Counted from the first letter of the stretch, positions 50,996 through 59,257 are shown. The stretch is DNA of 64,000 nt from Mycolicibacterium porcinum (GCA_001942045.1 MSTD01000003.1:33498-97497), one strand, 5' to 3'. Notes: generated by a model from the letters alone, not told the origin. Made by a program: numbers and translations.

Positions 50996-51361
50996 ATGAG
51001 CCCTGCACCGCATTTGGTTCGCCGCGCCACCGCGGCGGCACTGGGATCCGCAGCCGCACTGTTGGGAGCGTTCTCGACCGCATCCGCCGAGCCGCCGAAC
51101 TGCACCACCGCCGACGTGACCGCGGTGATGGGCGATGTTTCGACGGCCATGAGCGGCTACTTGTTCACCCACCCGGATGTCAACGCGTTCTTCACCGGAC
51201 TGCAGGGGCAGAACAAATCGGCGGCAGCCACGCAGACGAAGGACTACCTCAACAAGAACCCGCAGGTCCGCGCGGAACTCGACGCGATCCGGGCCCCCGC
51301 GGTCGACCTCCGCAATCGCTGCAACATCCCGCTGGAAGCCGAGATCTCCGGCGTCATCTGA
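50996..51361 (+). CDS. Haemophore-type secreted haem-binding protein
   Basis: 121 residues: signal peptide (cleavage near ASA-EPP), then the mycobacterial haemophore domain (MHB) with the pair of cysteines C in EPPNCTTAD and C in LRNRCNIP, and MSGYLFTHPDVNAFF. M. tuberculosis Rv0203, the reference member, takes up haem. ATG 50996 has GAGGAG four bases upstream. Next is the DsbA-like gene, 42 bases downstream, so they may share a transcript. Confidence 0.85.
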   Translation: MSPAPHLVRRATAAALGSAAALLGAFSTASAEPPNCTTADVTAVMGDVSTAMSGYLFTHPDVNAFFTGLQGQNKSAAATQTKDYLNKNPQVRAELDAIRAPAVDLRNRCNIPLEAEISGVI

Positions 51362-51403
51362 CTGCAACGCGCAGCCGGCAAGCACCATCTCCGGTAAGGG
51401 AAG

Positions 51404-52111
51404 ATGGCGACCATGACGTCGAGCCACCTGGGTATCCACACTGAGCACCGATCGACCCGCACCGCGATCCCCATCGCCTTGGCGGTGGCGCTGGGTCTGC
51501 TGGCCGCTGTTCTGGTGTGGGGGCCTGGCGTCGGACGTGCGTATGCGGCGGAGGCGTCGCCGGCCGGGGATGCCCTCTCCATCGGCGACCCAGCCGCACC
51601 GGGACAGATCGACCTCTACCTGGATCCGCTCTGCCCCTACAGCGGGAAGATGGTCCGCGAGCAGGGCGCCGAGATCGGCCGCCGCATCGAGGCCGGCAAG
51701 CTCCACATCAATCTGCGGCTCGTCAATTTTCTCGAAAAGTACTCGGCCAGTGGCACTTACGACAGCCGCGCGATCTACGCCGCATTCATCGTCGCCGACC
51801 ACTCGAAATCCAGCGACGTCACCTGGCAGTTCATCGAGCAGATCTTCGCCGCCGATCAGCAGCCCAAGGAGAAAGGCCCGACGGATCTGAGCAACGATCA
51901 ACTGGCCGGGCTGGCCGATCGCGCCGGCGCGCCGCCGTCAGCGCAGGACATGATCAAGCTGGGCCTGCCCGTCCCGTTCGACGGACATGCCATCGCCGCC
52001 AACAACCTGCCGCTGCTGCGAGCGCTCCCCGACTCCGGCGTGCCGATGGTGGTCATCGACGGCGAATCGGTGGATGGAAATTCCGATTGGCTCGATCGCC
52101 TGCCGGGCTGA
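51404..52111 (+). CDS. DsbA-like exported thioredoxin-fold protein with CxxS active site
   Basis: 235 residues: N-terminal membrane helix or signal anchor (about residues 20-45), then a DsbA-family thioredoxin fold. The active-site motif is C77-P-Y-S80 instead of CxxC; the cis-Pro loop (GVPMVVIDG) is intact. One cysteine can form mixed disulfides but cannot do dithiol oxidation alone, so it may be an isomerase or reductase. ATG 51404 or 51413 are possible starts. It follows the haemophore gene and converges on the ArsR gene, with adjacent stops. Confidence 0.85.
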   Translation: MATMTSSHLGIHTEHRSTRTAIPIALAVALGLLAAVLVWGPGVGRAYAAEASPAGDALSIGDPAAPGQIDLYLDPLCPYSGKMVREQGAEIGRRIEAGKLHINLRLVNFLEKYSASGTYDSRAIYAAFIVADHSKSSDVTWQFIEQIFAADQQPKEKGPTDLSNDQLAGLADRAGAPPSAQDMIKLGLPVPFDGHAIAANNLPLLRALPDSGVPMVVIDGESVDGNSDWLDRLPG

Positions 52112-52492
52112 TTATCGAGCGGTTCCGATCGGCGGCAGTGAGCCGACGGCCTCGAGCTGATCATGCTGGGCCGCGAGGGTGTCGGCCAGGAAGGTCCTGG
52201 CGATGCGGAGCAGTTCGGCGATCTTCGGGTGCGCGAGCGTGTAGTACACCGCGTTGCCGACACGATGCCCGCTGACCACGTGATGGCGCTTGAGGACCGC
52301 GAGGTGCTGGGACAGCAGGGTCGGCTCGATATCGGTGGCGGCCAGGATCGCGCTGACCGGGGTCGGCTCCTGGCTGACGGACAAGATCTCCAGCACCCGG
52401 ATCCGCGCCGGGTGCGCCAACGCCTTGAACAGGTTGGCCTTGATCTCGTACAACGGCCGCTCGGGACCATCCAGGACGCTGTCGGTCACCAC
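52112..52492 (-). CDS. ArsR family regulator
   Basis: 126 residues with an ArsR winged helix (FKALAHPARIRVLEILSVSQEPTPVSAILAATDIEPTLLSQHLAVLKRHHVV, residues about 22-75). It lacks the cysteine metal sites of classical ArsR/SmtB proteins, so the signal is unclear. Start is GTG at 52492 or 52489. It is divergent from the second DUF5313 gene, with an inverted repeat in the 64-base gap, so that gene is the likely target. Confidence 0.88.
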   Translation of the reverse strand: MVTDSVLDGPERPLYEIKANLFKALAHPARIRVLEILSVSQEPTPVSAILAATDIEPTLLSQHLAVLKRHHVVSGHRVGNAVYYTLAHPKIAELLRIARTFLADTLAAQHDQLEAVGSLPPIGTAR

Positions 52493-52508
52493 TGCCCCAA
52501 TGATTGAC

Positions 52509-52530
52509 GGATTGATGAAATTCGCAATCC
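52509..52530. promoter_or_regulatory. Candidate ArsR operator
   Basis: GGATTG-N10-CAATCC in the gap between arsR and the divergent DUF5313 gene. It lies just upstream of the -10 (TACCCT, 52545-52550) of the DUF5313 gene, so binding would block that promoter. Confidence 0.45.
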
Positions 52531-52556
52531 ATCATAGCGACCGTTACCCTTCAGCA

Positions 52557-52976
52557 ATGCCCACCGGCCAAGCCCCACGCACCAAACCGGGCCCACTGCA
52601 GTACATCGGGTACTGCTACGGCAAGCGGCTGCCCGACTCGATGCGCGACTGGGTGGCCAAGGACCTGGCGGGTCCCGGCGCCACCATCCGGATGATGGTT
52701 CGCGTCGCGATCCCGGCGATCCTCGTCCTGGCGCCGATCTGGTTCATCCCGATGTCGCTCTACCTGCACGCCAGCATGACGGTGCCCATCTTCATCCCGT
52801 TCGTGTACTTCTCCCACGCGCTGAACAAGGTGTGGCGTCGGCACATGCTCGTCAAGCACGGCCTGAACCCGGCCCTCCTCGACGAGCTGTCACGCAAGAA
52901 GAACGCGCACATCCACCAGGCGTACGCCGAACGCTACGGACCCCGCACCGGGCCGAGCAGCAGCGGCGACATCTGA
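52557..52976 (+). CDS. DUF5313 family membrane protein (copy 2)
   Basis: 139 residues, paralogue of the gene at 22339: same YCYGKRLPDSMRDWVAKDL core, two membrane helices (about residues 45-85) and charged C-terminus. A leaderless promoter sets the start: TACCCT at 52545-52550, six bases, then ATG at 52557. Divergent from ArsR. Having two copies, one with MarR and one with ArsR, suggests different stress signals controlling similar membrane proteins. Confidence 0.85.
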   Translation: MPTGQAPRTKPGPLQYIGYCYGKRLPDSMRDWVAKDLAGPGATIRMMVRVAIPAILVLAPIWFIPMSLYLHASMTVPIFIPFVYFSHALNKVWRRHMLVKHGLNPALLDELSRKKNAHIHQAYAERYGPRTGPSSSGDI

Positions 52977-52987
52977 CCGCGATCTGA

Positions 52988-53926
52988 TTACGGCTGGAGC
53001 GCGCACAACGTGAGCGCGAAGGCGGGGGCAGCCGCGGTCCCGATGACGATGAGCAACATGGTCATCGACTGCCGGTACCACCGGATCGACCGCCGGGGTT
53101 GCATGAGGCGGGTAACCCGGTCGGTCACCGCCGTACCGGTCGCGGCGAGCACACCGTCGGGCAGACGCAGCCGGGTGCTCAGCGTGACGAGACCGGCCAG
53201 CAGCGGCTCACGGCCGTATCTGCGGGTCGCCGCATCGTCGGCGCACATCTCCAGTAGTGCCGGCACCGAACGTGCCGCCGCCCGCATCAGGGGCAGCCGA
53301 GGCAACGCGGCCGCGAGGGTGCTCAGGATCGCGATGACATGGTGATGACGGCCGCGCAGGTGCGCCCGCTCATGGGCCAGCACCGCGGCCAGCGCGGGCG
53401 GGTTCAATAACTCCAAGGCGGCCGTCGTGACGACGATGGCGCGCTGCCGGCCGCCGGAGACGCAGTATGCCGTCGGCTTGTCGGCCGTGATGGCGACGAC
53501 GCCGGCGTGGTCGGTGGGCCTGCCGATGATCCGGACCGCTTCGACGTGTCGGCGATTGGCGCGCCGCGTTTTGTACAGCGCGATGATCACCCGGCGGGTG
53601 GTGTTGGTCGCCACCGCGGCAGTGACTGCGAGCAGGGCGACAACCAATACCGTGGCCACGGTGGGCGGTAACGTCACCGCGCTGGCGATCCCCAGCGTTT
53701 CGACGCAGAACGTCGGCGCGCTGCGCGTGATCAGGCTGTGCGCGGCCCCCACGATCAGGATCACCAACGCCGCCACCCAGGCGAATGACGCCGTTGCCAC
53801 GACCACCAACCAGCCCGCGACCGAGAGCCTGGGATGAATGCCTGCCGAGATCGGGCCGGTGAACAGTACCGGCGCCAGCCAGCTCAACGCCATCGCGTAA
53901 CCGAGGAGAAACGTGACCGCGTTCAT
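52988..53926 (-). CDS. M56 family membrane metallopeptidase (BlaR1/MecR1-like)
   Basis: 312 residues with four predicted membrane helices and the zinc protease motif H185-E-R-A-H189 in AHERAHLRGRHH. It lacks the extracellular penicillin-sensor domain of staphylococcal BlaR1, as do mycobacterial BlaR. In this family the peptidase cleaves the partner BlaI repressor when induced. It overlaps blaI by four bases and is translationally coupled to it. What triggers it is unknown. Confidence 0.9.
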   Translation of the reverse strand: MNAVTFLLGYAMALSWLAPVLFTGPISAGIHPRLSVAGWLVVVATASFAWVAALVILIVGAAHSLITRSAPTFCVETLGIASAVTLPPTVATVLVVALLAVTAAVATNTTRRVIIALYKTRRANRRHVEAVRIIGRPTDHAGVVAITADKPTAYCVSGGRQRAIVVTTAALELLNPPALAAVLAHERAHLRGRHHHVIAILSTLAAALPRLPLMRAAARSVPALLEMCADDAATRRYGREPLLAGLVTLSTRLRLPDGVLAATGTAVTDRVTRLMQPRRSIRWYRQSMTMLLIVIGTAAAPAFALTLCALQP

Positions 53927-54303
53927 CGTGACTGCCCCTCGGTGAACCGCTTGAGCGCCTGCCGCAGCTTGGTCGAGTCGTCGTCGACGATCTGTTCAAG
54001 GAAGAAGTTGAGGATCAGCTCGCTGTCACCGCCGGATTCGAACACGGTCCGCATGAGCTGCGCGGAATGCTCTTCGCGGCTCATCACCGGCTGATAGCTG
54101 TAGGCGAGACCGACCTTCTCCCGCTGCAGCCAGCCCTTGCGAAACAGGTTGTCCATCGTCGACATGACCGTGGTGTAGGCGATTTGACGCTTGGTGACGA
54201 GCTCATCGTGCACGCTGCGCACCGTGGAAGGCTCGGTACGTGACCAGAGCACTTCCATCACCACAGCTTCGAGATCGCCAAATCCCGTAATTCCCATACC
54301 CAT
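53923..54303 (-). CDS. blaI: BlaI/MecI/CopY family repressor
   Basis: 126 residues: winged helix (LEAVVMEVLWSRTEPSTVRSVHDELVTKRQIAYTTVMSTMDNLFRKGWLQREKVG, residues about 10-65) and a C-terminal dimerisation helix region, standard for BlaI/MecI. The repressor is degraded by the M56 peptidase next door. Its own promoter contains a motif also found in the dsbA/ldt promoter, so it probably represses itself and the thiol-redox and L,D-transpeptidase genes. The symbol denotes family membership. Confidence 0.92.
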   Translation of the reverse strand: MGMGITGFGDLEAVVMEVLWSRTEPSTVRSVHDELVTKRQIAYTTVMSTMDNLFRKGWLQREKVGLAYSYQPVMSREEHSAQLMRTVFESGGDSELILNFFLEQIVDDDSTKLRQALKRFTEGQSR

Positions 54304-54348
54304 TACCGCCCGCCAAGGTGTGCCGGCACCGTCTTCCGGCCTCGCGCG

Positions 54349-54377
54349 TCAAACCTATGTAGCGCGATAGTAGCTGC
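54349..54377 (-). promoter_or_regulatory. Candidate BlaI box, copy 1 (blaI promoter)
   Basis: On the plus strand TCAAACCTATGTAGC, six bases, GTAGCT. The same string with one change (C for T) and identical spacing occurs at 55986-56012. On the minus strand the motif contains TAGGTT, a -10-like element, so a bound repressor would cover the promoter of blaI. GTAGC half-sites repeat with an 11-base period, one helical turn. Confidence 0.65.
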
Positions 54378-54382
54378 TCCGC

Positions 54383-55225
54383 TCATTTCGTCGTGCTCCC
54401 GATCTCGGTGGGACGCCGCCGCCACAACCGAACTGACCGCCACAGGACGAGTGCCAGCACCACTCCCAATATCAGCCAGGGGTCGCCGACGGTGGACGAC
54501 AGTCGGCCCAGCCAGACTTGCAGGTCGTACTGTGCATCGACGGACAGCACGCCGCCGAGATTCGCGGTTCCGTCGGTGAACAGGAACACCGCACCGAGCA
54601 CGATGAATGCCGCCCCGGTGAGCACGGAGGTGGTGTGTGTCTCCAGTGGGCCGAGACGCACCGGACGTCCCCGCAGCCAGGTCCGCTTCGACAGGTCGAA
54701 GCGGTCCCACAACCACGCGAGCAGGAACAACGGCGCCGCCATCCCCAGTGCGTAGACGGCCATCAGCAAGGCCCCGTAGGTCGGGTCGGCTCCCATCGCC
54801 GACATGGTCAGGACCGCGCCCAGCAGCGGACCGGCGCAGAAGCCGGCCAGTCCGTAGACAGCTCCCAGCACGAATACCGAGACCGTGCCGGAAATGTTGA
54901 TCCGCCCCATCGTCCGTTGCACGAATGGTAGACCGAATCCCTTGCCCAGCAACGTCATCAGACCGAACGCGATCAGCACCACCCCACCGACGACCGTCAC
55001 TTCGCTGCGATACTGCGTGACCGTGCTGCCCAACAGCCCCACACCGGCACCCAAGGGCACCAGCACCACACAGAGACCCACCCAGAACACGAGCGTGCGT
55101 CGGATCAAAAGCTGTGCCCGATCGAAGGCGTAGGCGAAGAACGACGGCAGAAGCAGCGCCGAGCAGGGGCTGAGCAGGGATGCCAACCCGCCGAGGAAGG
55201 CGCCGAGCAGACCGATGCCACTCAT
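54383..55225 (-). CDS. ccdA: CcdA-like cytochrome c biogenesis/thiol-disulfide membrane protein
   Basis: 280 residues with about six to seven membrane helices and the DsbD/CcdA signature LSPCSALLLPSFFAYAF; a second cysteine in GFCAGPLLGAVL completes the pair that shuttles electrons across the membrane. It supplies reducing power to extracytoplasmic thioredoxin-like partners. It overlaps dsbA by four bases (ATGA), so the two make a redox couple. The blaI gene follows after 80 bases that contain its promoter. Confidence 0.88.
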   Translation of the reverse strand: MSGIGLLGAFLGGLASLLSPCSALLLPSFFAYAFDRAQLLIRRTLVFWVGLCVVLVPLGAGVGLLGSTVTQYRSEVTVVGGVVLIAFGLMTLLGKGFGLPFVQRTMGRINISGTVSVFVLGAVYGLAGFCAGPLLGAVLTMSAMGADPTYGALLMAVYALGMAAPLFLLAWLWDRFDLSKRTWLRGRPVRLGPLETHTTSVLTGAAFIVLGAVFLFTDGTANLGGVLSVDAQYDLQVWLGRLSSTVGDPWLILGVVLALVLWRSVRLWRRRPTEIGSTTK

Positions 55226-55965
55226 CGGGCGGCCAGGGCACCGTCGATGGCACGGACGAAGTCCTCGGTGGGCTGCGCTCCGAGCATCGGCACATCGTTG
55301 ATCAGGAAGGCCGGAGTGCTGGGAACGCCGATTGCCGTGCCGCGTGTCAGATCGGCGTTGATGGCGGAGTCGAAGGTGTTTCCGCGCATCCCTGCGGTGA
55401 ATCTGCCGATATCGGGAACCCCTGCCTCCCTGGCGAACTCGATGAGGGCCTCGTCTGTCAGGTCAGCCTTCGATCGCTCTGGCGAGGCGGCGTAGACGGC
55501 CCGGTTGAACTCCCAGAACTTGCCTTGCTCGGCCGCCGCACGTCCGGCACGGGCTGCTGACATCGACTGCGGGCCGAAGATCGGGAAGTCGCGCCACTCG
55601 ATGCGGAGTTCGCCCGTATCGACGTAGCGCTTGACGAGCTCGGGCTCGATGTCACGGCTGAACTTCGCGCAGAACGGGCATCGGTAGTCGGAGAACACCA
55701 CCAGTGCCACGGGTGCGTCCGGTGCGCCCAGCGCAAGGGGGTCACCTGCCTGTCGACGTTCCACGGGTGGTCGGCGACCCTCGACGTTGCCACCGGACGC
55801 GTCGGCACCGGACTGCGACGCCACCGACGGACCAGCGGCGGGCGCGGCGGAGACCGCGTCGTTGTCCGGACGTATCAGCAGGTAGGCGATCAGCGCAGCC
55901 GCGATGACAACGAGTCCTCCGATGAAGATGAGGTCCTTGTTGACATTCTCTCGCCGTCCACCCAC
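55222..55965 (-). CDS. DsbA family exported thioredoxin-like protein
   Basis: 247 residues: N-terminal membrane anchor (about residues 14-32), a low-complexity linker, and a DsbA/DSBA-like fold with active site C96-P-F-C99 (FSDYRCPFCAKFS) and cis-Pro loop GVPSTPAF. It exchanges disulfides in exported proteins and is reduced or oxidised by the CcdA protein next door. The GTG at 55965 has GGAGG six bases away; ATG 55989 is less well placed. It is divergent from the L,D-transpeptidase and shares a promoter region with a BlaI-type box. Confidence 0.88.
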   Translation of the reverse strand: MGGRRENVNKDLIFIGGLVVIAAALIAYLLIRPDNDAVSAAPAAGPSVASQSGADASGGNVEGRRPPVERRQAGDPLALGAPDAPVALVVFSDYRCPFCAKFSRDIEPELVKRYVDTGELRIEWRDFPIFGPQSMSAARAGRAAAEQGKFWEFNRAVYAASPERSKADLTDEALIEFAREAGVPDIGRFTAGMRGNTFDSAINADLTRGTAIGVPSTPAFLINDVPMLGAQPTEDFVRAIDGALAAR

Positions 55966-55985
55966 TGCGCACCTCCATGCTAGCC

Positions 55986-56017
55986 TCAAACCTACGTAGC
56001 TACGCCGTAGCTACGTA
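55986..56017. promoter_or_regulatory. Candidate BlaI box, copy 2 (dsbA/ldt divergent promoter)
   Basis: TCAAACCTACGTAGC-N6-GTAGCT, matching the blaI-promoter motif in sequence and spacing. It also forms a perfect palindrome TACGTAGCTACG-C-CGTAGCTACGTA (55993-56017). Two GTAGCTAC elements lie 11 bases apart. The box sits between two divergent genes, so one repressor could control both. Confidence 0.7.
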
Positions 56018-56072
56018 TTCCGTTCTAGCACACCGCGTCACCAGCGCGCGGGAACAGATGGGAGACCCCGGC

Positions 56073-57005
56073 ATGTCGGCGAGTTCACCCGACAAGCGGG
56101 CCGCGCCGATCGTGTCGGCGCTCGTCCTGATACTTCTGGCCACCGTCAGCGCGAGCTACTGGCGCTCCGGTGTCCCCTCGGTCCACCGCGCCGCCTACAC
56201 ATTGGCCACGTCGAGCGAGAAGGCGCAGGTCAGCTTCACCACAACGTCGGGCGCCGCCCTGGTCTACGGCGGGACATACGGCGTCGGCACTGTCATCGTG
56301 GCCAACTTCGACGGACCGGTCGCCGACCGCGCTGCCGCGGAGAGGCAACTGTCAGTCAAGACCGATCCACCCGTCGACGGCTCCTGGTACTGGATGGACA
56401 ACCAGCGCGCCCACTGGCGACCGCAGAGCTACTACCGCCCGGGCACCGAGGTGGTCGCGACCGCCGGCCAGGCCGGCGGTCGAGTTTCATTTCGCATCGG
56501 CGAATCCCACGTATCCATCGCCGACGACGCCACCAAGCAGATCCGCGTCTACCGCAACGACGAACTGGTTCGCACCATCCCGACCTCAATGGGCATGGGA
56601 GGATCCGAAACCGTTGCAGGTAAGACGATTTCGTTCTGGACCCAGCCCGGCGTCTACACCGTGATGGACAAGGCGGCCACCGTCGTCATGGACTCCTCCA
56701 CCTACGGCCTTCCGGTCGATTCACGCCTGGGCTACAAGTTGACCGTCAGCAACGCGGTGCGGCTCACCAACAGCGGGATCTACGTCCATCAACTCGACAG
56801 CACGATCTGGGCGCAAGGCAAGACCAACACGTCGCACGGATGCCTGAACGTCAACGCCGACAACGGGCGGTGGTTCTACGAATTCTCCCAACCCGGAGAC
56901 GTCTTCGAAGTCCGCAACACCGGCGGCGAGCCACTGCCCATCTGGCAGAACGGCGACTGGACCGTCACGTGGGAAAAGTGGCTCGCAGGCAGCGCCCTGC
57001 GGTGA
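56073..57005 (+). CDS. L,D-transpeptidase (YkuD domain)
   Basis: 310 residues: an N-terminal membrane segment (about residues 10-30), two immunoglobulin-like regions, and a YkuD catalytic domain with the active-site Cys257 in SHGCLNVN and an upstream GIYVHQLD. It makes 3-3 peptidoglycan cross-links, which resist penicillins because they bypass D,D-transpeptidases. ATG at 56073 is favoured by GGGAG eight bases upstream; ATG 56058 is possible. It is divergent from dsbA and shares the BlaI-type box, so induction along with blaI is likely. Confidence 0.9.
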   Translation: MSASSPDKRAAPIVSALVLILLATVSASYWRSGVPSVHRAAYTLATSSEKAQVSFTTTSGAALVYGGTYGVGTVIVANFDGPVADRAAAERQLSVKTDPPVDGSWYWMDNQRAHWRPQSYYRPGTEVVATAGQAGGRVSFRIGESHVSIADDATKQIRVYRNDELVRTIPTSMGMGGSETVAGKTISFWTQPGVYTVMDKAATVVMDSSTYGLPVDSRLGYKLTVSNAVRLTNSGIYVHQLDSTIWAQGKTNTSHGCLNVNADNGRWFYEFSQPGDVFEVRNTGGEPLPIWQNGDWTVTWEKWLAGSALR

Positions 57006-57121
57006 CCGCGGACGGTGCCCCTGCCCCCTCCACACCCGACCATTCCGCCTGTGACCTGCGCCACTGCTGATCTCACTGCCCGACCAGGGCGTTTTGTGAA
57101 ATCGGCCAATCGTTACCATCG

Positions 57122-58642
57122 ATGCGCTACTCATCCGAGGGGCCAGCCCGCACGACCCACAGGACGCTTGATTTGAACTCGCCAGAACTCGCCCACTGGA
57201 ATGCCCAAGAAGCACTCGCGGAGGCGATGATCCCGATCATCGGAACCCTGCACCGGGCCAAAGGTGTGACGGTCCTGCTGCACAGCCGGTCGCTGGTGAA
57301 CAAGTCCGTCATCAGCATTCTGCGGACGCACCGTTTCGCGCGGCAGGTGGGCGGCGACGAACTCTCGGTCGAAGAGACCTTCCCGTTCCTGCAGGCGCTC
57401 GCCGACCTGGACCTGGGACCGTCGAAGATCGACCTCGGCCTGCTGGTCATGGCCTACCGGGCCAGCGACGGCAGCCTGTCCGTACCCGAGTTCACCGCAC
57501 GGGCGCTCAGCGACGTGACCGGGGAAAACAAGATCGAGCCGCAGGGTCCGCGGGATGTCGTGCTCTACGGATTCGGCCGCATCGGCCGCCTCGTCGCGCG
57601 CCTGCTCATCGAGAAGGCCGGCTCCGGCAACGGCCTGAACCTGCGCGCCGTGGTGATCCGCAGCAACGGGGAAGGTGACCTGGCCAAGCGGGCGTCGTTG
57701 CTGCGCCGCGACTCGGTGCACGGCCAGTTCAACGGCTCGATCAAGGTCGACAACGAGAACAACTGCCTGATCGCCAACGGCAACGTCATCAAGTTCATCC
57801 ACAGTGATGACCCGTCGACCGTCGATTACACGCAGTACGGCATCGACAACGCGATCCTGATCGACAACACCGGCAAGTGGCGCGACCGCGACGGCCTGTC
57901 CAAGCACCTGCGACCCGGTATCGCGAAGGTGCTGCTGACCGCTCCCGGCAAGGGCGACGTGCCCAACATCGTGCACGGGGTCAACCACCGCACCCTCGAT
58001 CTCGAGCAGCAGATCTTCTCGTGCGCGTCCTGCACCACCAACGCGATCGTTCCGCCGCTCAAGGCGATGGACGACGAGTACGGCATCGCGCGTTGCCACG
58101 TCGAGACCGTGCACTCGTTCACCAACGACCAGAACCTGCTGGACAACTACCACAAGGCCGACCGCCGCGGTCGTTCCGCGCCGTTCAACCTGGTGCTCAC
58201 CGAAACCGGTGCCGCATCGGCCGTCGCGAAGGCGATGCCCGATCTGAAGGCCAAGATCAGCGGCAGCTCGATTCGCGTCCCCACGCCGGACGTGTCGGTG
58301 GCGATCCTGAACATGCAGCTGCACCGCCCGACCACCAAGGAAGAGGCACTGGAGTATCTGCGCCAGGCCTCGCTGTCCGGACCGTTGAGCCGCAACCTCG
58401 ACTACACCGCGGCCACCGACGCCGTCTCGAGCGATTTCATCGGCTCCCGTGCGGCCAGCATCATCGACGCCAACGCGACGATCGTCGACGAGGACAACGT
58501 CATCCTCTACGTCTGGTACGACAACGAATTCGGCTACTCATCCCAGGTGGTGCGGACGGTGCAATACCTGTCGGGCATCGAGTACCCGACGTACCCGCAG
58601 ATGGGCGCGGAAGCGGATCAGCCGAGTTTGGTCACGCCGTAG
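57122..58642 (+). CDS. gap: Glyceraldehyde-3-phosphate dehydrogenase, long N-terminally extended form
   Basis: Up to 506 residues; the GAPDH core covers the last ~365. Motifs: GFGRIGRLVARLL (NAD), catalytic Cys304 in SCASCTTNA, and WYDNEFGYS near the end. The first ~125 residues are helical (HRAKGVTVLLHSRSLVNKS ...) and are typical of the long-type GAPDH found in actinobacteria and some proteobacteria; their role is unknown. A TTG start at 57173 (residue 18) may be the true one, because TACCAT lies only two bases before the ATG at 57122. Standalone, divergent from nothing, so probably not the glycolytic gap operon. Confidence 0.92.
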   Translation: MRYSSEGPARTTHRTLDLNSPELAHWNAQEALAEAMIPIIGTLHRAKGVTVLLHSRSLVNKSVISILRTHRFARQVGGDELSVEETFPFLQALADLDLGPSKIDLGLLVMAYRASDGSLSVPEFTARALSDVTGENKIEPQGPRDVVLYGFGRIGRLVARLLIEKAGSGNGLNLRAVVIRSNGEGDLAKRASLLRRDSVHGQFNGSIKVDNENNCLIANGNVIKFIHSDDPSTVDYTQYGIDNAILIDNTGKWRDRDGLSKHLRPGIAKVLLTAPGKGDVPNIVHGVNHRTLDLEQQIFSCASCTTNAIVPPLKAMDDEYGIARCHVETVHSFTNDQNLLDNYHKADRRGRSAPFNLVLTETGAASAVAKAMPDLKAKISGSSIRVPTPDVSVAILNMQLHRPTTKEEALEYLRQASLSGPLSRNLDYTAATDAVSSDFIGSRAASIIDANATIVDEDNVILYVWYDNEFGYSSQVVRTVQYLSGIEYPTYPQMGAEADQPSLVTP

Positions 58643-58722
58643 TCGGCGACGATATCTGGCATCCCTCACACGGTAACCGTGCTGTCTGGACCCGACGTCG
58701 GCGCAAGCGGTGGTCCGACCCC

Positions 58723-58751
58723 GGCATCGGGCGGGATATCCGCCCGATGCC
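58723..58751 (+). terminator. Terminator-like hairpin after the long GAPDH gene
   Basis: GGCATCGGGCGG (58723-58734), a five-base loop GATAT, and CCGCCCGATGCC (58740-58751): a perfect 12-base stem 80 bases after the stop. No U-tract follows. Mycobacteria often use such tractless hairpins, though it could also be a pause or processing site. Confidence 0.65.
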
Positions 58752-58871
58752 CTGAAGTCCGGATAGGAATCGAGAAGTAACTCCGCGATCGCTTCTATCG
58801 ATGCGGCGAGAAACCCGGAACGCGTTCTGTGAGTGGGCCGCGGCCAGTTACAGACCAGACTCGTCTGTAGA

Positions 58872-59009
58872 TCAACGCCAAGCGCTCAAGAGCTTAAGAG
58901 GGGCGGCCGCGATAAGGACCGCGAGGAGAGCCGAGAGTGCCAGACCTAAGAACGCTGCCGTCATCGCTATGTACATGGCAGTTGCCAGCCGCTCGAAAAC
59001 ACCACTCAT
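58872..59009 (-). CDS. Small single-pass membrane protein (45 residues)
   Basis: A 45-residue frame MSGVFERLATAMYIAMT continuing through a hydrophobic helix AAFLGLALSALLAVLIAAAP, with a basic C-terminal SAWR. GAGG lies about nine bases before the ATG. An 11-base inverted repeat (TCGTCTGTAGA at 58861-58871 and TCTACAGACGA at 59019-59029) flanks it. Small single-helix proteins often regulate membrane complexes. Support is the helix, ribosome site and flanking repeat. Confidence 0.55.
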   Translation of the reverse strand: MSGVFERLATAMYIAMTAAFLGLALSALLAVLIAAAPLKLLSAWR

Positions 59010-59257
59010 GAAGCAACCTCTACAGACGAACTGAGACTCTTGCGGTGCGGTCCCTTGATCGGGTCATCGCGCACAAGCAGACTCTAGGCCGCTCCCCGGT
59101 CGGGCCAGGGTTACGCACTGTAATGAATCCGGTGAAATTGTTGACACTCTGCAGCATGTCGCATGGAGGTATCAACCAACACTCTGGGACCGTGACCGGC
59201 GCACCCCCACGTCCTAGAGAGCTAAGGCACTGGGCGCCTGGTTGAGGTCGACCTGCG

